A DNA stretch of 64,000 nt from Leuctra nigra (lineage: Eukaryota; Arthropoda; Insecta; Plecoptera; Leuctridae): assembly GCA_934045905.1 (NCBI GenBank), contig OW203762.1, positions 51,609,411 through 51,673,410 of the forward strand, given 5' to 3'. Of the stretch, positions 22,560 through 33,778 are shown piece by piece. Numbering within the stretch: the stretch's first letter is position 1; each line of letters starts with the position of its first letter. A program made the translations under genes and the position numbers. The notes under the pieces were generated by a model, which was not told the origin of the DNA, did not search any database, and worked only from the letters and a program-made list of their open reading frames with translations.

Positions 22560-23040
22560 TAAAAGACTCATTTAATGTCCTGTAGTTTGCAACATAGTAT
22601 AAAGATCAGCCCGTTCAATACTATGGTTTGCAACTCCCGCCCAATAATGAGTTTTCAATTTTATGTCTTTTGAGAATGAACAAAAGGAAAATCATTTCGA
22701 ATTTTGTGTATAACTTTTAAAATAGCACACGTTGGTATTGTTTCTATTTTTTTTTCTAATAGTATGTCCGTAGGTCTACCAGAAAAAAGTTTTTTTTAAA
22801 TCTAACAGTACCTACAGGTACAAAAAAATTAGAACTTCATTTTAGCTTAAAAAATTACACGAATTTACTTGACTGCCATAAGAAAACATGGGGGAGAAAA
22901 CTCAAATTATCTCAGAAACTAGACACGAGAAGTGTTTAATTTTTTCAGGGATTGTGTAATGCTTGATTATCAAAAAGTACACAAAAAATTTATGAAGATC
23001 TGCGACTATGCCTCGGGTGATCGAGCTACCTTAAGCCATT
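22560..23040. repeat. Dispersed TIR element, degraded copy (pair of 32135-32662)
   Basis: This stretch matches, in opposite orientation, the element at 32135-32662. Shared words include CATCTTTGATAATCA-like AT DNA, the block AATTATCTCAGAAACTAGACACGAGAAGTG and GCACACGTTGGTATTG (quoted in parts). It ends in GGGTGATCGAGCTACC, the counterpart of the other copy's GGTGGCTCATCCAATCGGGC end. Confidence 0.6.
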
Positions 23041-24124
23041 AAGCTCCATTAAGCCATGGAGGAAGAATCCTCGTCCCCTTTGAAACTTTCTTTTCCCGAG
23101 TCTTTCCAACAATACAGTTTGTTCAAATCTTCTTTACAATGACTATGGCAGCGAAGATGGCACCGGAAATGATGTACTACGCTAGCACCAACACAACAAA
23201 ATGAAAATCAGCTAGAACTTAGGTGGCACATTCAAGTTAACGGATTCACTTTGGAAAGTTTAGGTTGGCAAAGTGTGAATTTAGATGGAAGGTCTGGATG
23301 GTGCTGCTAGGTTACACCCTAGCGGCATTGTAAGCGTAAATTGAACAGCCTGTACATTACCAGCATACACAAATAAATGTGTGGCGCTCACATAGCTTGC
23401 AAAATTCTAAGTCCTTTTTAAACTTGATTAACCAGATGAAAACACAGGCAAACGCAGATGTCAAGCATGTGGAGTTCGAGGGTTTTATAATAAGAACCAA
23501 CCAACCTCCTCATACATAATAATGATTTGTTCAACATTTCTTCATATTTCTTCGTTAAAAATCATCGACGGTAATCCAAACTCCAACTTAGCATTTTACC
23601 GTCAATTATTCTGACCGAGGGTGTACCATCATTTGATATTGAAGCTCAGAGGATGTGCAACAGCTTTAGCGGGAAGAACATCTTCATGTGAGCATTATTA
23701 AAATATCTTAAGTCCCCTGTTAGTAAAGCAAGAACGGTTTATTTTTCAATCAAGCAAAACAAGAACATTGTGGGATCAAAACAATACAGACATAGACTTA
23801 GAGTAAAAAGTAGGAGTGTAATAGAATAGTTAATAGCAGGTACCCCCCTGGAAGTAACGGAAAAAATAATGTTTAGCATTCAAACTACAGTTCACAGTAA
23901 AAGTAGGTACAAAATGAATCATTGAATACATACGTATTTTTTTCAATGCCATGCATTGCCATTAGATTTTCCAACAGTTATTGTTGACCTATATACATAA
24001 CATTGCTTGAGATTTCTATTAAAAAATTGTATATCATAATCACCACTCGACAATGTACGTAACATAATTAAGTTTTGCAATCACTATGGCTGAACAGCCT
24101 CCACATCCACACAATGATATTGTT
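23041..24124. other. Region downstream of PDIA3
   Basis: No gene was recognised between the repeat at 22560 and the PDIA3 stop. A minus-strand AATAAA equivalent (TTTATT, about 23740) could end the PDIA3 transcript, giving a 3' UTR of roughly 400 nt. A short plus-strand frame at 23605-23685 reads LTEGVPSFDIEAQRM and stops soon after. It has no splice support and is not called. Confidence 0.35.
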
Positions 24125-27100
24125 CTATAGCTCTTGCTTCTTAACCTTGCCCTTTCGATCCCAACCCTTCAGCTCAACAGTAGCTTCTTTGGCAATATAC
24201 TGGATGAAGTCTTCTAACTCTCGACCACCTTCATACTTGACTGGTGCGCTCTTGCTATCCCTCGGTGCCCAATAGAGGGTCGGGAATCCTCTCACTTCGT
24301 AACCTGGAGGCACATCGTTATTGTTGGCATCCATCTTTACAATGGCTACGTCTTCATCCTTCATCTGAAATAAATTATAAATGCATAATATAAGTACAAC
24401 TTTTAACAACTTTTAACTTTTATACGCAATCATAAAAAGTTTCAGCCAAATCCTCTGATTGGTTAAAATTTGAAACCATTTTTCATGTGATTATTGAAAT
24501 TTAAACTAGAACCGTTTGACCGATCAACTTAAAACTTGGCATGGTCATTGGGACCAACATTATCTGTGTTTTTTACAATTTTCAGACAAATCTGTGTTTA
24601 AATCCAAAAGTTATTGACATTTAACGGACATTTTGCTTGTTGCTATGGATCACGGCAACTTTGAAGCCTCAGTTCCAATGTTACAAGGTAGTTGGAACAG
24701 AAACTTTCATACGCATAATTTTGACACAAATAATCAATAGATCGATCTGATATTGTGTACACACACTAATATCATGAGTGGTCCCAGGTATATACTTGAA
24801 CAATATCCTGTGATTTTTGAAAATGAACAAGGAACCGTTCAATCATAACGGTTCAATCGATCGACTTAAAACTTTGCATGGTTATTGGGAACAATATTTT
24901 TGGAATTTTTGAAGATTTTCATACAAGTCAGTGACGAAATCCAATAATTATTTGCTTTTAATGACATTTTCGATAGACAGACTTTCGATTCGAGGTGTTG
25001 CGCGTATCCGTGCTCGCTCATCAACGCGTTACCCAGAGCGTTTTCCTAGTAATTTTTTGCATATTCCCTATCCTAGTAATTTTTTGCATATTCCCTATTA
25101 TCGAGGGAGAACTCTGCCAGACTGCCACATGATCTACTATTCCCGCAAATAAGCGATACGTGATGGAGCCACTTCTGGCAAGATGGCTACCATCAGTTCA
25201 CAAATTTATTTATTTATTTGTTTTTACATTTCGTTTTTCCATATAGTGCAGTGAAAAAGAAGAAACAATGGAAATTGCAATTTAGTTATAAATGCACTTT
25301 TTAGCCATAACAAACAACTTTAGCAAATATTTATATTTAAGACAACGGCGCCTTGATAGCCGCCATATACCTAGTACTACATAGCCCCAGAGTGCAGTCG
25401 TGTTCCTCGTTTTCTCGAATATGAACAGACTAATGCTCTTGTCAGCAAATGAGAGTTTCGATTGGATAATATTTCATATTGTACATTCCCTCATAACAAT
25501 ATCATGCTAAAAGAATGTGATAAATCTTGGTTCTCCCAGATTATTTATCACGTATGTAATATGTTGGAAATACTTTTTAGTTTTTACTCCACTAAAGAGA
25601 ACGAAAAATATGCACAACATTGCAAGGTGAGCCCGTAATGAAGTCTTTCTCGGCCTAGCAGAACAACTGACTGTGGCTCCATCTGGTGATAGTTCAAACA
25701 TAGGAAAAACGAACTGTAGTTATTTTTATTTGTGTAGTACAGTTCGTTTTTCCTATGCTTGAACTCTCTACAGACCGAGACACCGTCAGTTGTTCTGTTA
25801 GGCCGAGGAAGACAACATTGCAAGGTGAGCACGCAATGAAGTCTTTCTCGGCCTAGCAGAACAACTGACAGTGGCTCCATCTGGTGAGAGTTCATACAGT
25901 AAAAAAACAGACTGCAATCGCGAAACAAACCCAATCAAGATAGGAAAAGTGTATGGGAACAAGGAGGCGATTCCTGTACCTACGCATTTTCACTTTTAAG
26001 GCCGGGTAGGACCAACTCTGGATTAAGTTAACTATCGATGGTTAACCAATGAATCAAGTTGGCGCGAATTCCACAGCCAATAAGATTCACTAATTTCCAC
26101 TAACTATCGATAATTAACTTAATCCAGAGTTGGTCCTACCCGGCCTAAGAGAGTAACAACCGCTTTTGTGGACGTAAATTAAATTAGAGTAAATTAAATT
26201 TTCGATATGATTGCCAACTCAGGGTCTACAAGAACAAGAGGGTAGTACAAGAATGACAACCCAGATCCTTCAAGCAGGAACTGGAATCAAACCTGTAAGA
26301 TTTTACATACCTTTTCAGCAAGTTCATCATAAATTGGTGCGAGTTTTTTGCAATGACCACACCAAGATGCATAGTATTCAATGAGAGTATCTTTGCCATT
26401 GTTCGTAACAACATCATCAAAGTTTTTGCCAACTGCAACAGTTACTGGGCCATCATTGCTATCAGGGATTGGTTCTGATTTGAGATAAGGCTCCAGCTTG
26501 CCACCCTCAAGATTTTTCAAGAACTTCTCGAAGTTTTCTATTCTAAAATGTAAGAAAATCATATTAGAGAAAAACGTTATTTACATAATGGCCACAATCA
26601 ATATAGGAAAACAACAAAAAAAATAGCTATAAATAAAATTAAACATTGTTGCACTGAATGTACAATCAAGTAGGCTCATCTTTTAAGTTTGGGTGAGCTA
26701 GATTGTAAGCAGGGGGTCTATTCTTGAAACAGTTATCACGTCATATCTCCTAGTCATGATGTCATAAGGAAGTTTGTCCTATCTCAAGCCATGTTAATAT
26801 TATGACTTTTCGTTAATCATAACTTATGACGTGGTAACAATTTCAAGAATAGGGGCCCAGACATGGCTGAATTGAGCTAGTATTTAAAATGTTAAATTTT
26901 ATTTTCCAATGCAATTAGCGCAAGTGAACGATTCCAGATGGAGACACTTCTTGCTAGAAAGCTAGATTTAGTTTCACTTATTTGTTCAGACAGTTCGTGT
27001 TTCTAAGGTCAGCAAAAAAGGAGAAACAATTGAAATTTAAATTTAGTTACAAATTTATGGCGTTATCCACTGGCTGCACCAGGGTTTCACTGAAATGGTT

Positions 27101-30100
27101 ACCATACGGCATACATTATACAACAATCAATGCAAATTTCAAACAGAAAGCAAAACTAGTGCAGCCAGTGGAAAACGCCATTACTTTTGTAGCCATAACA
27201 AACAAATGCAGATTTTTTAATACAAATATGCCTTTTACATCCGCTATTGACCTAGTACCACAGTATTCACCAGAGTGAAATCGGGTTCCTTGTTTGCTCG
27301 AACTGCCTAAGTATTTCATATATTTGGTTGACATCATTTGAGCTTACAATCAAGGACTACTTCGATTATGTTCTACCTTTTCCTATAAATGACGAAAATT
27401 ACAAGCTAGAATGAGGATAAGGCCTCATGCTCAAAAGAATTTCCAGATTTATCGACGCAATTGCCCAGAGTCTACTGGATTTCATCCATAAGATTATTAG
27501 CACACGGTCTTGTGGTGTTGAGGACTGACATCCGAAAATATCTACTTGCGGACGCAACTTCTTTTGAGCATGAGGCTGTAAGAGAATAAAGTCAATGAGC
27601 ACACACATCTCCTAATTTTGGAACCAACCACTTCTTTTTAACTTTTGTCAGATGCACAAGGGACTTATGTGTATGCTCAATGCATTATGTACTGATAACT
27701 TCACTCTTAGAGCGATTACAAGTTGTGCACAAACGCAGTATTAGTTGCCCCATTCTCAATAAAAATCTAATCAATAAAGTACACTTACGAGAACTCATCT
27801 TTCATAATGAACTTTTCATTTTTTTCATTCCGGGCGAATACAATGGGTTTATCTTCTTTAACATAATCGTATCCAAACTCATTGAGCTCGTGCTGGAAGT
27901 CAGCGGTTGCACTGACGGCAAAGTTAAGTCCTGGGAAGTTCTTGGCTACTTTAAGGATTCGATTTCTCCAGTAATTTGTACCTATTAGAGAAAAATTATT
28001 TGATTATCTACTATATTAAAGAGGTGAAAGTATGTATTGAATATTGATTATTATATATTATTATATATTAAGTACCAGTATTGAATGATTATTGTCAATT
28101 GTATACAACAAATAAACTAAAATCTTTGTAAATTTCTCAATTTTTTTTTTTTTTTTTTTTTTAGTTTTCTAGTTATTTAAATTTAAAATGATGATCAACA
28201 ACAGTAAAAGTAAAATCCACGTGGTTTCCAAGATTTTGGAAACCAGCTTGTCATTCATGTCATGTCTCAGCCTCACCTTTAATGTTCTTGTTATAGTCAA
28301 CTGCATAATAAGCAACAACTAAAGGATTTTTGAAGTCGGCAAGATTATCTCTCTCTCGGTGACCCACAAGGCCATGGCTGTAACAGAAACATTCTTGATG
28401 AAACACCAAACACCTGAGATACACAGCAAAGACATGGTGTCAAGTAAATACAACTTACTAGTTATTGTTAATCCAAGTCTCAATATCAGCTTTGTCATTA
28501 GCTCCCTCATATTTGAAGTAGCTTGGTTCAAATTTGTTGTGTAAATGCTTCGGGTGGAAGAGAAGAATGGCATCTCTGAAACAAACACATTGAAGTATAT
28601 TGTAAAACAAATAATTTTGTTCTGTGCTGTCAAGTTGTGTTATGGGCAGGGTAGGGACTAATTGTAAATAGCTATCTGCAACACCAAAAAAATTAAATGG
28701 ATTGATTAGGTATATTTCCTAATTAGCAACTCTCAAGGGGAACCCGGGCTCCAGCCTTGCAGTTATAGGAGCAATTTAAGTCCATTATTTCGGGACGATT
28801 TCATATCTCCCTGTGTTATCAATGGGGTAAAAGTGGAACTTCAATCACCAAGAATCTAATCATACGGATCATATGGTAAGGGGAAAATATTTTTGGTTAG
28901 GTATGTACATAATATGGTTTCAATAAACTGTGGTATGAATAATTATAACAATATTTAAATCATATGATGACGTAGCCCTGGAACTGCAAATGGCCCATAA
29001 AACATAGGTACTCAATCTTCAAATAATTACTTGACAAGCCTGGCTTGACATTCAAGTTTGTTCTATGTGGGCCCATAACAGAATTAGGTACATTAACTTT
29101 AAGCTTCACTGAAGCTTAACTGAAGCCAAGTTCTTGCAAGATTTTTATAAGGATTGCTGGATGAGAGTACTGAGCTATCCAGTAGAACGGACGCTACAGA
29201 CACTAATTGCCCTTTTGGTCTAATACAATGTATCTCTTGTTGATAGTACAAATCATTAATCAATGCTCTCACAACGGGTACTTTACTTATATATATTTAT
29301 TTTGCAGGTGTCCTTCTAAGTTCTACCAAACACCATGAGATGATCCCCCGTACGTTTTACCTCGGATGTGAGTTAAATGAGAGATTTATGTTGGTTGCAA
29401 TAATTAATTCTACTTCTAATGGTTGTCTGTATTCGTATTGATGACTTGCTAGGTAGGTATTTTAATTGTTAAACTTAAATTATGGATACTGTCAGTTACT
29501 GGACTCACTTCTCTCCTTGCTTAGCCAGGACCTTGGCATTCTCTGAATGACCAAATTTGACTTTTTCACGTAATTTATCTGTGAGCTTAAGGAATGCCTG
29601 CTTCAAGTCGGACACAGCCTCGAAGAATCCGACAACAACAACTTCTTTCTTGCCGATGAATTCCTCAAGCGCAGAGACGGAAGTCAGCTCCTTGGAACTT
29701 GGACCAACCTGTGATTGCAAGTGCTTCACGATGCCAGCTAAAACACACACAAATAGCCACGTTTACACAAACAAGCAATGTATCAGTTGGAAGGACGATC
29801 AGCAGATGTGATGGAAGATCTATCAAGGATGGATGATGGAATATTGTGTCGGGATTTGAAAACATTTTTGAAGCGATCAAAACCAATTATGAAAAGTTGC
29901 ACTTTAGGAACCCCCTATCCATAGGTACACTCCTGGACACTGAAATTGGCCCGTGGTCAATGTTCAAGTGGCACTATGGCTAGTATTAACATTTATTTTA
30001 ATGTAATTTTTTGGCACAAAGACAGAATGGCTAGTGTGAGTTTAGGGCCGAAAAATTACTTGAAATAAATAAATAAATTTACTAGCCAAGTGCCACTTGA

Positions 30101-33100
30101 AAATTGACCGCAGGCCAATTTCAGTGTCCAGGAGTGTACATTGTGGACAACCTCCACCCTCCCCCCACTACTGCGGGACAAGGATTGAAGTAGGTACCTA
30201 CAACACCAGCCAAATAAAATTTGGAACATTTATTAAGGTGCCTACAACTCCTTTAGACTCTCTGCACCTCTTATACCTGTTAACACTGAAGTTTCAATCG
30301 TGATCCAGTTCAATTACAATGTAGCCAAACCAAAATGGTGGCAAGTAGAAAGTTGAAAAATACTCGATTCTAGATGCATAAATAGAAAATGCAAATTAGA
30401 ATATTATATGGTCTATTCATACTTTCGTTTATTTGACCTTGACTTTGATCCCGATTCATATTTCAATCAAGTTACAACGTAATACAATGATTGATAACGC
30501 TCGATTAAGTTGCGTTCCACACATTTTTAATTACGATTGAGATTTTGGATCACGATCGAAACCTCAGTGTAAACAGGGACCTAGGGAACCTACCTCCTGG
30601 TCAACCCAATCCAATTTTGAATCCTACATCATCTGACCAATTTAAACTAAATCTTGCCCAATTTACTTTCCCGATTGGTCCCAGACCATGCACAATTAAG
30701 GAACCTACCCCTCCGCAGGGTACAAGAATTATTTTAGCCAACGACAAGGTGATTTACCACCTGCATATAATCGATGTATCGAAAGTTGCCTACTCTCATG
30801 GTGACATAGATTTAAGCTACCTGCATAACATCGATGCAACATAAGTCGACACAGGAGCTCCAGTACATTACCCACACCCAGAAAGCTAGTGGCTAGTATT
30901 GGACATTGAAAACCATTGAAAACTATGAGTTGCATACCGGCTTCCCTCGGGCCATTGTAGTCTTGAGACAGTTCTCCATTTCTGAAGATCTTCAGTGTTG
31001 GATATCCAGACACTCCATGCTTGGTACATGTCTCTTTGCCCTCTTCTGTACAATCAACCTAAAACACACCCAGTGATAAGATGACCTAGAGTGCCTTGTC
31101 TAGGTAGTAGAATTAACAACAATGTAAAAGCTTCAGAAACATACAATTGGGGAGGTCAGTGATTGAAATGGGATAGGTACTAATGGAGGATTTGTCATAG
31201 AATGTAGAGTAATAGAAGCTACCCATGGTCCCGATTCACCCCCGGGGGGTTTAAAAAAAAAATTATTTCACTGCTTACCTACACCAAAGTGGGGTATACG
31301 ATCAATTCTCTCAGGCCGGGGGAAAAGCTTTGTGATCTGGGCCCAGAAGCGTTATTCTAAATTTCCTTGTCGACTAGTGACTCCGAATGCTACGAGGCGA
31401 GACAACAAGGAATTTTAGAATAACCGCCAGGTAGAGGCTAGGGTAGAAAAATCAGTTTTATCCGGGTAAAACGGGCTTTTCCCGAGTCTCTACCCGGGAA
31501 ACGTAGCTCATGCAAAAACATAGAAGTCTTAATGTCAGTGCAGGATGTGGTTATCAACTTATCACTCGGGCACATCACTCTCTAGTCTCTCCAACCAAAA
31601 CTTAAATGGTAAGCTTATTAAACAATTTAGTATAGAACGATGTTACGATCCTGGTTTACTGAACTTGAAGTTAGGTAGGTTAGGTAGGTACTTTGGAACT
31701 CCGAGTTAGAGTAATAGAAGCAGTATAACTCAGCCCTTAGTTTATTTTAATTACCTTTGCCAGGGCAACTGGGGGGTCGTTGTCCTTAATCAAACCAGCT
31801 GCTTTGGCATATTCAGGTTTAAGCTTTTTACAATGCCCACACCTGAAAAGAGACACAAAGTTATTGATGTAGTAGGTACTAGGTATACCTATGAGCTATG
31901 GATGAGGTAGGTACCTAACGTAGACATAGAACAAATAAATTGAAATTGACACACTGTCAAGTAAAATCAGAGAGCCGAGTGAATAACACATTTCTCAATT
32001 GGCTGACACCTGTTGCGTACGTGACCTTACTTGCCGAGCTCTGCCATGCGGTCATGATCGAAAAGGCGGTAACTGGACAGTGTGTCCCGTGTTTAAGTAG
32101 GTAGTAGCATGTAGTAGGTAGTATTAAGGTGGCTCATCCAATCGGGCATAGTCTCAGATTTTCATAATTTTTTGTCTACTTATTGATAATCATGCCATAC
32201 ACAATCATTGAAAAAATTAAACACTTCTCGTGTCTAGTTTCTGAGATAAATTGAGTTTTCTTCCCCATGTTATCTTATGGCAGCCAAGTAAAATCGTGTC
32301 ACATTTAGGCTAATGATGAAGATCTAATTTTTATGTAGTCCCAACTTTGATCAAAAAACTTTTTTTCTGGTAGATATACTATGGATATTCTATTAAGGAA
32401 AAAATTCAAAACAATACCAACGTGTGCTTTTTTAGAAGTTATAAACGAAAAACGCAATAATTTTCCTATACCTCCTGTGTTAAAGTTTTGTTCATTCTCG
32501 GAAGGCAATAATTTGAAACCTCGCTGTAAGACAGGAGTTGCAAGTTAAATTACATTTTATGGTTTGTTTATACTTAAATATAGTTGAAATGTTGGAAAAA
32601 GTAATTCGTGATGGTAATTTCAAAAAATAAATATTTTGGAATGTTCGATCGGTTGAGCCACGTTAATGTAATATTTGTTCAAGTAGGAATCAAGTGGTTT
32701 GGGCCACAGTCATCATGACGTGGCTTTAAATACTGGTCAAAATCCCCCACCGGCAAGGTGGTACGCTTAGCTTAGTCTCGATCACGCCAAGTTGTGACTA
32801 CCTATAGGCCGACGGTCAGATTACGATAAGCCGATGCATTGCCGATGCCAATTAAAATGTTATTCCTGATTTGTCAGAAGGGACATTGAAATTAGGTTGG
32901 CTGTAGAGATGTGAAGTTAATGTGGTTGTAATTTGAGCCACGAGGTCCGTTTGTTCGTTCTACACCAGTGACACTGGAATTAGCCGACACTCGCCCTACA
33001 CCTCAGAGTGTTCTACACCAACTCACTTTTTGTCGGTCGCACATTTTAAGTGTCACTATAGTAGAGCGAACGAACAGACCTACCTACCTACCTAGGTACC

Positions 33101-33433
33101 TACCTATGCATTCTATTCTACAGCTGTTTTTGTATGTAGTAGGTACCTACCTAGGTACTAGTAGGTAGTACCTAATCCTGCAAACCTTCAGATGCAGTTT
33201 AGGTGGCATCCTTAAAAGTTTGAGTTGTTATTTTGGACTATAGGCCTAGGTACCTATAGGTATATAAAAATAAGTGGTACTTACCAAGGAGCATAGAACA
33301 TTACAAGAACGGTTTCATGTTGAGCAATGACTGACGAGAAGTCACTGTCTGTGAGCTGCAAAACGTCAGATTCATTAGCCCATGCCAAATAAACTAATGC
33401 AGCAAGTAGAACGATTGACTTCAATAAAATCAT
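24125..33433 (-). CDS. PDIA3: Protein disulfide-isomerase A3 (ERp57/ERp60)
   Basis: Nine exons: 33433-33285, 31842-31755, 31058-30938, 29737-29509, 28575-28459, 28377-28277, 27981-27789, 26542-26311 and 24364-24125. They join in phase to 489 aa, close to human PDIA3. This ER-lumen oxidoreductase catalyses disulfide exchange in glycoproteins together with calnexin/calreticulin. Order: signal peptide 1-19 ([18 protein letters not shown]), thioredoxin domain a with YAPWCGHC (Cys51, Cys54), redox-inactive b and b' domains (residues about 120-340, with NYWRNR and YYAVDY as in ERp57), then domain a' with ASWCGHC (Cys394, Cys397). The last four residues are KQEL, a variant of the ER-retrieval signal. 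In a' the residue before WCGHC is Ser where most family members have Pro. The gene diverges from HSCB, and the shared promoter carries two ERSE-II sites. Introns hold at least eight MITEs. Confidence 0.97.
24460..25110. repeat. Dispersed repeat in PDIA3 last intron
   Basis: The block ACCGTTTGACCGATCAACTT..ACTTGGCATGGTCATTGGGA at 24510 recurs in diverged form at 24850, so the intron contains an internal duplication. Related sequence in the opposite orientation lies at 34830-34930 in the HSCB intron. At 24990-25100 the words GCGCGTATCxGTGCTCGCT and ATCAACGCGTTAC match 38965-39005 inside the foldback element. TAGTAATTTTTTGCATATTCCC is duplicated in tandem (split over 25049-25100). Confidence 0.6.
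25590..25925. mobile_element. Two palindromic MITE copies (CAGTCTGTTTTTTTAC family)
   Basis: Blocks TTCTCGGCCTAGCAGAACAA, CTGACxGTGGCTCCATCTGG and AGTTCxxACA..AAAAAxCxGACTG occur twice here, with an inverted partial copy between them (25735-25815). The complete family member is at 48435-48609, flanked by TA. The arrangement suggests two adjacent or rearranged copies in the last PDIA3 intron. Confidence 0.6.
25999..26146. mobile_element. MITE with AGGCCGGGTAGGACC termini
   Basis: Inverted ends AGGCCGGGTAGGACCAACTC and GAGTTGGTCCTACCCGGCCT are perfect over 20 bp. The similarity continues through TGGATTAAGTTAA and a TATCGAT box. The 148-bp unit lies in the last PDIA3 intron. Confidence 0.85.
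26712..26858. mobile_element. MITE with GGGGxCTATTCTTGAA termini
   Basis: The left end GGGGGTCTATTCTTGAAAC is the inverted counterpart of the right end TTTCAAGAATAGGGGCCC. Internal ATGACGT/ACGTCAT words extend the symmetry. The termini resemble those of the unit at 847-982. PDIA3 intron 7. Confidence 0.75.
27056..27182. mobile_element. MITE, AATGGCGTTTTCCACT family, copy 1
   Basis: Ends ATGGCGTTATCCACTGGCTG and CAGCCAGTGGAAAACGCCAT form inverted repeats around 90 bp of AT-rich DNA. The copy at 50721-50852 in BORCS8 has the same termini. Confidence 0.8.
27423..27575. mobile_element. MITE, CCTCATGCTC family, copy 2
   Basis: The ends CCTCATGCTCAAAAGAA and TTCTTTTGAGCATGAGG are perfect 17-bp inverted repeats. 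This is the best-preserved of three copies (others at 1597 and 57232). Located in PDIA3 intron 7. Confidence 0.85.
28141..28162 (+). repeat. Poly(T) run in PDIA3 intron 6
   Basis: About 22 T residues. Read on the gene's strand this is a poly(A), about 120 bases downstream of the exon 6 donor, and could be the tail of a decayed retroelement, though nothing upstream of it is recognisable. On the gene's strand it is a purine run, so it is not a polypyrimidine tract. Confidence 0.7.
29938..30136. mobile_element. TA-flanked MITE with ~60-bp inverted repeats
   Basis: Ends CACTCCTGGACACTGAAATT and AATTTCAGTGTCCAGGAGTG, flanked by TA (29936, 30137). Symmetry extends to about 60 bp (GGTCAATxTTCAAGTGGCAC, TGGCTAGTA), leaving a short AT-rich centre. 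PDIA3 intron 3. Confidence 0.88.
31227..31343. mobile_element. MITE, GGCCCGGATTCAC family, copy 2
   Basis: Diverged copy of the unit at 11656: left end GGTCCCGATTCACCCCC, right end GGGAAAAGCTTTGTGATCTG with GGCCC. The centre retains CACTGCTTA and ACACCAAAGTGGGG. PDIA3 intron 2. Confidence 0.65.
32135..32662. mobile_element. TIR element with GTGGCTCA termini, ~530 bp
   Basis: The left end GGTGGCTCATCCAATCGGGC pairs with the right end GTTCGATCGGTTGAGCCAC. A second copy in the opposite orientation is at 22560-23040. No transposase frame. PDIA3 intron 1. Confidence 0.7.
32944..33080. mobile_element. MITE with AGGTCxGTT..GTTCG termini
   Basis: The left end AGGTCCGTTTGTTCGTTCTA and the right end (other strand) AGGTCTGTTCGTTCGCTCTA are inverted repeats. 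Inside are AGTGACACT and its inverse AAGTGTCACT. The element at 42074-42243 has related termini (GGTCTGTTCGTCGGGGTG). PDIA3 intron 1. Confidence 0.7.
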
Positions 33434-33620
33434 CGTTATGAATATAAGATAATGCTATATTCCACTTATGCAAATACAACACGAAATAGACGTGGCCCAG
33501 AAGAGGCAAACAAGGCAATAACAGTTGACAATGCAATGCCTGCTGAACGCACCGGCAAAATTGCCAACAAACACAACAGCGCTGGCGAACGCCGATTGGG
33601 TAGAAAACACGTTGCATTTC

Positions 33621-33631
33621 ATTGGTCCACG
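33621..33631 (+). promoter_or_regulatory. ERSE-II site, forward
   Basis: ATTGGTCCACG fits the ER stress response element II consensus ATTGG-N-CCACG exactly. This element is bound by NF-Y together with ATF6 or XBP1 in animals. It lies 188 bp upstream of the PDIA3 start codon. PDIA3 and other PDI-family genes are classic targets of the unfolded protein response. Confidence 0.75.
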
Positions 33632-33676
33632 AATTATCCAAGGTTTGTAGAATCTTCATGATAAAGTCAACCGGGC

Positions 33677-33687
33677 CGTGGTCCAAT
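33677..33687 (-). promoter_or_regulatory. ERSE-II site, reverse
   Basis: CGTGGTCCAAT is the reverse complement of ATTGGACCACG, again an exact ATTGG-N-CCACG. With the site 46 bp away it forms a head-to-head pair in the middle of the PDIA3/HSCB promoter. Confidence 0.75.
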
Positions 33688-33737
33688 GAGGGGTGTAGGG
33701 GTACGCCGTACGGTGACGAAGAGAGCACGTTGAACAC

Positions 33738-33745
33738 TTACGTCA
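33738..33745 (+). promoter_or_regulatory. ATF/CREB-like site TTACGTCA
   Basis: TTACGTCA, reverse complement TGACGTAA, matches the CRE/ATF core. It lies 34 bp before the HSCB start codon, so it would be within or next to the HSCB 5' UTR. Confidence 0.45.
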
Positions 33746-33778
33746 GTGTCAGCTGTTTTAAAATTCGACAAGTTTATA

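Larger units (their letters stand above)
33434..33778. promoter_or_regulatory. Bidirectional promoter PDIA3 / HSCB
   Basis: Only 345 bp separate the two divergent start codons. The interval is less AT-rich than its surroundings. It contains two CCAAT boxes within ERSE-II sites and a TTACGTCA element close to HSCB, and no obvious TATA box. Transcription starts for both genes must lie inside it. Confidence 0.8.

Noticed and set aside
23600..23690. Short frame LTEGVPSFDIEAQRM as a terminal exon
   Set aside because: No convincing acceptor before it and no recognisable family.
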